7,684 nt of DNA from Bacteroidota bacterium (GTDB lineage Bacteria; Bacteroidota; Kryptoniia; Kryptoniales; JAKASW01), in contig JAJYOS010000291.1 in NCBI GenBank assembly GCA_021796055.1, positions 1-7,684 on the forward strand, in the 5' to 3' direction. Both the position numbers and the translations under genes were made by a program. The notes under the pieces are model-generated. The model worked only from the letters and a program-made list of their open reading frames with translations. It was not told the DNA's origin and did not search any database. This document shows, piece after piece, positions 6,811-7,684 of the stretch. The first letter of the stretch is position 1, and each line of letters starts with the position of its first letter.

Positions 6811-7684
6811 TTTGTCACCGCCGATTGTTCATCAATAAATTCTTTATGGATCGCCATGCAATCCGCAATGTTCTCCGATAGCACGTCGCATTTCAGACGT
6901 CCCGAAAATCGTCCGGTTATTCCGGCACCTCCCACTATTGTAAGCGCGCCTACCTTCTTTGCCGCGGGAACTATCTTGTTATTTATTCCGTACACAAACT
7001 TCCTCTCGTCTTCCACAGTGTTGGCGCTGATCGCGACGAGGTGGGGCTTTTTTGCCCTGATGAAGAGAGCAAGATCGTCGGTCGGAATATCCTGTCCAAG
7101 GTGGAATACCTTCCACCCTTCAGAGGTCAAGTAGCTTGCGATGCAGGTGATCGCTATGTCATGAGTCTCACCCTCAAAGCAGCTGACCACCGCCGAAAGT
7201 CCGTTCGGCTCTTTGAGATGTATTTCGGACTGAAATCTGAAGAGCGCGGACTTGATAGCCTGCGTCGCCAGGTGCTCTGCGTCCACGCGCAGCGTCCCGT
7301 TTTGCCAGCCTGTGCCGATATCCACCAGTGCCGGGAAGAGAAGCTGATTATAAAGCATGATTATGTCGGGTTGCGAAATTAGTCCCGTCCGAAGGAGTCT
7401 TTGAACTTCGAAAGAGTCTCCCTGTAAAGCCGCCTCCTTGAGTGCTGGGACAAGCACGTCGACGAAACCGGCGCTGAGATGCGCCTGCACGTCTTTTTTG
7501 TCGAATTCCGCCAGTGAAAGCGCGGGCACGTTCATCTGGTTCGCATGGATGAATTTCAGGACGCTTCTGATTGGAAATTTCCTGTGGCCCCCTTTGGTCT
7601 TGATGCATTCGATGAATCCGCTGTCCGCCCATCTTTTTACGGTGGACTCGTTGACCGAGAGTAGATCCGCCAATTCCCTTGTTG
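6807..7684 (-). CDS. carH: MerR-type regulator with cobalamin-binding domain (CarH/LitR-like), 5' end cut by window edge
   Basis: A predicted B12-dependent photoreceptor repressor. Residues are numbered from the leucine codon TTG at 7673. That codon is not the start: the frame stays open to the edge, adding T-R-E before L-A-D-L-L, the usual beginning of the MerR helix-turn-helix. DNA-binding features are NESTVKRWADSG (8-19) and KGGHRKFP (27-34). A four-helix cap domain (~65-150) carries W123-x9-E133-H134, the signature that packs over adenosylcobalamin in CarH. The cobalamin Rossmann domain (~158-280) has ETHDIA (169-174) with H171 as the presumed axial ligand, then LGQDIP (192-197) and IVGGAG (246-251). 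By analogy, the dark B12-bound tetramer would repress the operon and light would release it. Oddities: position 174 is Ala where the motif ExHxxG has Gly, and Gln follows W123 where Thermus CarH has a light-state His ligand. The stop overlaps the SDR ATG (ATGA). Confidence 0.9.
   Translation of the reverse strand, partial: TRELADLLSVNESTVKRWADSGFIECIKTKGGHRKFPIRSVLKFIHANQMNVPALSLAEFDKKDVQAHLSAGFVDVLVPALKEAALQGDSFEVQRLLRTGLISQPDIIMLYNQLLFPALVDIGTGWQNGTLRVDAEHLATQAIKSALFRFQSEIHLKEPNGLSAVVSCFEGETHDIAITCIASYLTSEGWKVFHLGQDIPTDDLALFIRAKKPHLVAISANTVEDERKFVYGINNKIVPAAKKVGALTIVGGAGITGRFSGRLKCDVLSENIADCMAIHKEFIDEQSAVTK

Larger units (their letters stand above)
188..7684 (-). other. Predicted single operon: carH-SDR-crtYc-crtYd-folE-crtI-crtB-crtZ-phr
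   Basis: Nine genes on one strand with no intergenic gap longer than 14 bp. Junctions read ATGA (regulator/SDR, crtYc/crtYd, crtYd/folE, folE/crtI, crtI/crtB, crtZ/phr), TAGTG (SDR/crtYc) and a TTGA or 14-nt gap (crtB/crtZ). This spacing indicates a single transcript with translational coupling. The promoter and any CarH operator would be upstream of the regulator and beyond the right edge. Autoregulation by the first gene is likely by analogy with CarH and LitR systems. Confidence 0.8.

Noticed and set aside
6736..7134. Plus-strand open frame of 132 codons across the SDR start and the regulator
   Set aside because: It is antisense to the SDR N-terminal glycine motif and the regulator cobalamin domain; both minus-strand frames are strongly supported.

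Overview
This window is a compact, one-direction gene cluster. Every gene I can support is on the minus strand, so transcription runs from right (7684) to left (1). The cluster looks like a light-responsive carotenoid and photoprotection operon. In transcription order it encodes: a MerR-type regulator with a cobalamin-binding module (CarH/LitR type, 5' end cut by the window edge), an atypical SDR/NAD-dependent epimerase of the TIGR01777 (YfcH-like) family, the two small membrane subunits of a heterodimeric lycopene beta-cyclase (CrtYc, CrtYd), GTP cyclohydrolase I (FolE), phytoene desaturase (CrtI), phytoene synthase (CrtB), a beta-carotene hydroxylase (CrtZ) and a class I DNA photolyase. After a 113-bp gap comes the first ~24 codons of a probable SAM-dependent methyltransferase, cut by the left edge.

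The genes are packed extremely tightly. Six of the eight junctions from the regulator to the photolyase are ATGA-type 4-nt overlaps of start and stop codons, one is a 1-nt overlap (TAGTG), and the crtB/crtZ junction is either a TTGA overlap or, more likely, a 14-nt gap. This strongly suggests a single polycistronic, translationally coupled unit. No internal promoter or terminator is evident between 188 and 7684. The operon promoter must lie upstream of the regulator, outside the window.

The encoded pathway is complete from geranylgeranyl diphosphate to zeaxanthin: CrtB makes phytoene, CrtI makes lycopene, CrtYc+CrtYd make beta-carotene, and CrtZ hydroxylates the rings. No geranylgeranyl diphosphate synthase (crtE) is present, so the precursor must come from elsewhere. 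Photolyase repairs UV lesions using light. FolE makes the first pterin intermediate of folate synthesis and may support the folate antenna of photolyase. A B12-type photoreceptor regulator fits a scheme in which light relieves repression of pigment and repair genes.

Organism: a bacterium with intermediate GC content. The mix of split crtYc/crtYd, CrtZ-type hydroxylase and a CarH-like regulator would fit the Bacteroidota/Chlorobiota/Ignavibacteriota neighbourhood or another phylum that acquired such a cluster. That placement is a guess from gene content, not a demonstrated assignment. I see no mobile elements, CRISPR arrays, RNA genes or large repeats. The least understood parts are the SDR protein, the reason for the folE insertion, and unusual residues at the cobalamin site of the regulator.
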